The notes under the pieces: generated by a model
The model's input: only the letters and a program-made list of their open reading frames with translations
Databases searched by the model: none
What the model was told of the DNA's origin: nothing
Shown: positions 6,084-8,402 of the stretch, piece by piece
Layout of the letters: each line of letters opens with the position of its first letter
Numbering within the stretch: position 1 is the stretch's first letter
Source of the DNA: an uncultured Corynebacterium sp.
Lineage (GTDB): Bacteria > Actinomycetota > Actinomycetes > Mycobacteriales > Mycobacteriaceae
NCBI GenBank assembly: GCA_943908385.1
Contig: CALTTF010000076.1
Location: 1 to 8,402 of the forward strand
Direction: 5' to 3'
Length of the DNA stretch: 8,402 nt
Translations under genes and position numbers: made by a program

Positions 6084-6115
6084 AACCTGCGGCGGGAAAA
6101 TCCCGACCGCAGGTT
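6084..6115 (-). terminator. Intrinsic terminator of the NUDIX-ABC operon
   Basis: The arms AACCTGCGG and CCGCAGGTT, with inner CGGGA and TCCCG around an AAA loop and one bulged base, form a strong hairpin 24 nt past the permease stop. On the minus strand the hairpin ends in TT and runs into TTCTCTTTT, a T-rich tail. On the plus strand no T-run follows, so it acts for the minus strand. Confidence 0.85.
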
Positions 6116-6139
6116 AGCCCCTGGTTTGCTAGCTAACGC

Positions 6140-6892
6140 CTAAGCGTCGCGGCGCTCCAGGAGCAGAAGGCCGATGCAGTAAATAACAACTGCCCACACG
6201 ACGACGATGCCAAAAGCACCCCACACGGTGATCGGGTCTCCACCGAAGGGGTTGGGTGCCTGGGGCGGAGTGTTCAGGCCGAAAATGGTCATGTTCTGGA
6301 ACGGAGCGATGAACTGCAGCTTCGGTCCGATCTTGGGAATGAAACCGAGGATCATCTCGATGATCGGCAGTGCCAGCACGATCACCACAACACCGGCCGT
6401 TGCCCGGATGATCCATCCCAGTCCCTGCACGAGCAGGACAACGAAGAAGGACAGGAGCGGCAGCGCCCACATGGCTCGCTGAGCGAAGATGTCGCTTGTC
6501 CAGTTGATCGGGTTGGGCGCCAAGGCGTCGCCGACTGTGTAGGACACCACCAAGGTGACCAGCGTGATGACCGCGGCGAGCAGACCGTAAACAACCAGCT
6601 TGGCCAGGGCGACCTGCCAGCGACGGGGTGTGATGGCGAAGTTGATGGAGTTGACGTTGTAGCGGTATTCGGTCGTCACCACCATCGCTGCCTGGATCAT
6701 CAGCGGAATGAGGCCGAGAGCCAGGAAGTTCTGGGCGGCGACGGCTGCGGCATAAAACGGGTAGTCCGGGTTATCCAGAGCCGCAGTGATTCCGGTGAAG
6801 AAAACCGGGAGCAGGAATGCCAGGCCCGTTGTCCACCAGAGGGACTTGGTGGTGCGGAGTTTCGTCCATTCGGAAAGCATTGTATTAAGCAC
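6140..6892 (-). CDS. ABC transporter permease, ABC-2 type
   Basis: This is the membrane part of an ABC exporter, probably working as a dimer with the ATPase encoded just upstream. The 250 residues begin with a cytoplasmic SEWTKLRTTKS stretch typical of such permeases. About six membrane segments follow: 18-38, 48-72, 96-119, 139-161, 164-185 and 222-245. TTEYRYN (73-79) after the second segment corresponds to the usual conserved Glu/Tyr region, and the C-terminus is a short charged LERRDA. I chose GTG at 6892 because GGGAG (6903-6899) lies 6 nt upstream; ATG at 6880 is an in-frame alternative that would give SEWTKL near the start as well. The start overlaps the end of the ATPase gene by 8 bp. 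The substrate cannot be told from sequence; drug, lipid or peptide export are all open. The terminator follows 24 nt downstream. Confidence 0.9.
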   Translation of the reverse strand: MLNTMLSEWTKLRTTKSLWWTTGLAFLLPVFFTGITAALDNPDYPFYAAAVAAQNFLALGLIPLMIQAAMVVTTEYRYNVNSINFAITPRRWQVALAKLVVYGLLAAVITLVTLVVSYTVGDALAPNPINWTSDIFAQRAMWALPLLSFFVVLLVQGLGWIIRATAGVVVIVLALPIIEMILGFIPKIGPKLQFIAPFQNMTIFGLNTPPQAPNPFGGDPITVWGAFGIVVVWAVVIYCIGLLLLERRDA

Positions 6893-7946
6893 GGTGATCT
6901 CCCGTCATGGAATCGAAAGAGGCGGAACCGGCCGGGCCGGCAGGGCCAGCGCCGGGAGCGCCGGGAGCGCCAGGGGCAGCGGGACCAGCAGGCCCAGCGC
7001 CGGGAGCGCTGGGAGCGCCAGGGCCAGAGGGCATCCCGGTCTGGTACTCGACGGCGCTCTCGGTGCGGCGGATGTAGGCGTCTTCGAGGGAGGCGCGGCG
7101 CTCGGAAAGTTCGGTGAGCATGATGCCGGTGGAGAAAGCGAGGGCGCCGATGTCCTCGGAGGAGCGGTCGGGGATCTCCAACACAGGGCGGCCGTCGGGG
7201 TCGGCGGACTCGGCGAACTCGATACCCTCCGCACGCAGAGCAGCGGCGAACTGGTCGAGGTGCGGGGAGCGCACGACGGTGGTCAGGGCTGAGTTCTCCT
7301 TGATGAACTCGTGGACGGACCCGGCGGCGACAAGCCGGCCCTTGCCGATGACGACGAGCTGCTCGGCGGTCTGGGCCATCTCGGAAAGCATGTGGGAGGA
7401 CACGAGCACGGTGCGGCCCTCAGCGGCGAAGCGGCGCAGAAGCTCGCGGACCCAGCGGATGCCTTCGGGGTCGAGGCCGTTGACGGGCTCGTCGAGGATC
7501 AGGTACTCGGGGTCGCCGAGCATGGCGGCGGCGATGCCGAGGCGCTGGCCCATACCGAGGGAAAAACCACCAGCCTTTTTATTCGCCACAGAGGTCAGGC
7601 CGACCAGGTCGAGCACTTCGTCGACGCGGGAGGTCGGGATGCCCGAGGCCTGGGCCTGCCACAGCAGCGCATTGCGGGCGGAGCGGTTGGGGTGGATCGC
7701 CTTGGCGTCCAGGAGCGCCCCGACCTTGCGGAGGGGGTGGGAAAGGGAGCGGTAGGGGGCGCCGTCGATAAGCGCGCTGCCTGATGTCGGCGTGTCGAGG
7801 CCGAGGATCATGCGCATCGTCGTCGATTTGCCGGCGCCGTTTGGCCCGAGGAAGCCGGTGACCACGCCGGGCTCGACCCGGAATGTGAGGTCGTCGACCG
7901 CGCGGACCTGCCCATATTCTTTGGTCAGGTTCTGTACGTCAATCAT
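6885..7946 (-). CDS. ABC transporter ATP-binding protein with Pro/Gly/Ala-rich tail
   Basis: This cytoplasmic ATPase drives the adjacent permease. Motifs in the 353 residues are Walker A GPNGAGKST (34-42), signature FSLGMGQR (128-135; Met in place of the second Gly of LSGGQ, common in this exporter group), Walker B LILDEP (149-154), D-loop GLD (157-159) and switch His185 (SSH). The nucleotide-binding domain ends near 215. A C-terminal region (about 220-300) like that of DrrA/CcmA-type ATPases follows. An unusual repetitive tail of Pro, Gly and Ala (306-341) precedes the last residues, SFDSMTGDHRA. ATG at 7946 overlaps the NUDIX stop by 8 bp and has no clear ribosome site, so it is probably translated by coupling. 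No regulator gene is seen beside it, and the substrate is unknown. Confidence 0.93.
   Translation of the reverse strand: MIDVQNLTKEYGQVRAVDDLTFRVEPGVVTGFLGPNGAGKSTTMRMILGLDTPTSGSALIDGAPYRSLSHPLRKVGALLDAKAIHPNRSARNALLWQAQASGIPTSRVDEVLDLVGLTSVANKKAGGFSLGMGQRLGIAAAMLGDPEYLILDEPVNGLDPEGIRWVRELLRRFAAEGRTVLVSSHMLSEMAQTAEQLVVIGKGRLVAAGSVHEFIKENSALTTVVRSPHLDQFAAALRAEGIEFAESADPDGRPVLEIPDRSSEDIGALAFSTGIMLTELSERRASLEDAYIRRTESAVEYQTGMPSGPGAPSAPGAGPAGPAAPGAPGAPGAGPAGPAGSASFDSMTGDHRA
6924..7031 (-). repeat. GC-rich minisatellite coding for the ATPase PGA tail
   Basis: Repeats of short units such as GGCGCTCCCGGCGCT on the minus strand encode PGAP, PAGP and APGA runs (residues 306-341). Near-identical subunits occur at about 6950-6970 and 6998-7020. 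It is in frame and lies just upstream of the permease start. Such tracts change length easily. Confidence 0.7.
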
Positions 7947-8402
7947 GCGATTCAGCGTGCCACAAAAGCACGCTTAACGACGACTCAAACCCCCGGTGCA
8001 GCTCATACTCCCGGATTCTGTTCAGGGGAACCCAGACAAGCTCCATAGATTCCGCGTTGGGCTCAAGGTCGATGGGCTCACCGGTCGTGGTGTGGGCCAT
8101 GACGGTGGTGTAGGTCCAGCCGGGCTCCTCGCCGGCGGTGACCAGCGCCTTTTCCACCTCGACGAGCGAGGTGTCAATGCCGCACTCCTCCACCGTCTCG
8201 CGCAGCGCCGCCTCCTCGGCCGTCTCGTGCGAATCGCGTGCGCCGCCGGGCAGCGCCCACGTCCCGCCGTCCGCGACCCAGTGCGCACGGTGCTGCAGCA
8301 GCACCGTGTCCCCGGCGCGCAGGAACAACCCCGCCGCACCGAATTTTCCCCACACGCGCTTGCCGCCGGGGCCGTCGACCCACCCGTTGCCGTCACCTTC
8401 CA
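7939..8402 (-). CDS. NUDIX hydrolase (start codon cut by window edge)
   Basis: NUDIX enzymes split nucleoside diphosphates linked to another group, such as oxidised dNTPs or ADP-ribose; the substrate here is unknown. The box fits GX5EX7REUXEEXGU closely: Gly54, Glu60, Arg68-Glu69, Glu72-Glu73 and Gly75, numbering from the proposed start (Thr70 stands in the usual hydrophobic position). The family-like N-terminus EGDGNGWVDGPGGKR lies upstream of the internal GTG at 8355 and stays open to the edge. The last two visible bases on this strand, TG, precede GAA in frame, so the start is probably NTG with its first base at 8403, giving 154 residues. WGKFGAAGLFL then leads into the first strand. It is the first visible gene of the minus-strand operon, and its TGA lies within the ATPase start. 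An 8-oxo-dGTP cleaning role is a usual guess but unproven. Confidence 0.88.
   Translation of the reverse strand, partial: EGDGNGWVDGPGGKRVWGKFGAAGLFLRAGDTVLLQHRAHWVADGGTWALPGGARDSHETAEEAALRETVEECGIDTSLVEVEKALVTAGEEPGWTYTTVMAHTTTGEPIDLEPNAESMELVWVPLNRIREYELHRGFESSLSVLLWHAESHD
7955..7973 (-). other. Small hairpin just before the ATPase start
   Basis: GCGTGC (7955-7960) and GCACGC (7968-7973) can pair around a 7-nt loop inside the last codons of the NUDIX gene, 8 nt upstream of the ATPase ATG. It might influence coupled translation of the ATPase or be chance in GC-rich coding DNA. No T-run follows, so it is not a terminator. Confidence 0.3.

Larger units (their letters stand above)
5838..6139. 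other. Convergent intergenic region between cls and the ABC permease gene
   Basis: I see no convincing gene here. A long minus-strand open frame starting near 6008 mostly mirrors cls, with Val/Gly/Asp-rich composition typical of an antisense shadow. The region holds a nested hairpin (5866-5919), an inverted-repeat pair (5906-6011), a small hairpin GCTTTT-CCCCTC-AAAAGC (5962-5979) and the terminator at 6084-6115. Confidence 0.7.

Overview
The window looks like chromosomal DNA of a high-GC Gram-positive actinobacterium, most likely a Corynebacterium. The evidence is the strong G/C bias at third codon positions, frequent GTG starts, start codons placed 7 nt after a -10 hexamer (leaderless genes), and the gene order. 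A small DUF3263 gene diverges from peptide deformylase, an Rv0428c-like GNAT acetyltransferase and exonuclease III, an arrangement I recall from mycobacteria (Rv0430 to Rv0427c) and corynebacteria. The assignment rests on recognition, not on a database search.

Layout. (1) Positions 1-805, minus strand: the N-terminal 268 residues of an acidic, low-complexity, repeat-containing protein that runs off the left edge. (2) Positions 806-1573: a long non-coding gap filled mainly by 14 copies of an 18-bp imperfect palindrome, organised in 47/50-bp units and enlarged by a 273-bp tandem duplication with one mismatch. (3) Positions 1574-1801, minus strand: a DUF3263 protein with a helix-turn-helix-like middle. 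(4) Positions 1802-1901: a compact divergent promoter with four CTATAa elements spaced 23-32-23 bp. (5) Positions 1902-5837, plus strand: def, GNAT acetyltransferase, xthA and cls, a tightly packed operon with 1-bp and 4-bp overlaps. (6) Positions 5838-6139: a convergent intergenic region with hairpins, an inverted-repeat pair and a minus-strand terminator. (7) Positions 6140-8402, minus strand: a NUDIX hydrolase (all but the first base of its likely start codon is present), an ABC ATPase with a Pro/Gly/Ala tail, and an ABC-2-type permease, overlapping by 8 bp at each junction.

How they work together. Def trims N-terminal formyl groups, XthA repairs abasic sites and 3' ends, Cls makes cardiolipin and the GNAT enzyme acetylates an unknown substrate; they probably share one transcript. 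The NUDIX-ABC group is a separate operon for an exporter of unknown substrate.

The least explained part is positions 806-1901: a palindrome array and a symmetric promoter-repeat set on the two sides of a small HTH-like gene. Both repeat families share the hexamer AACTAT. A regulator-operator relationship is possible but is only a hypothesis.
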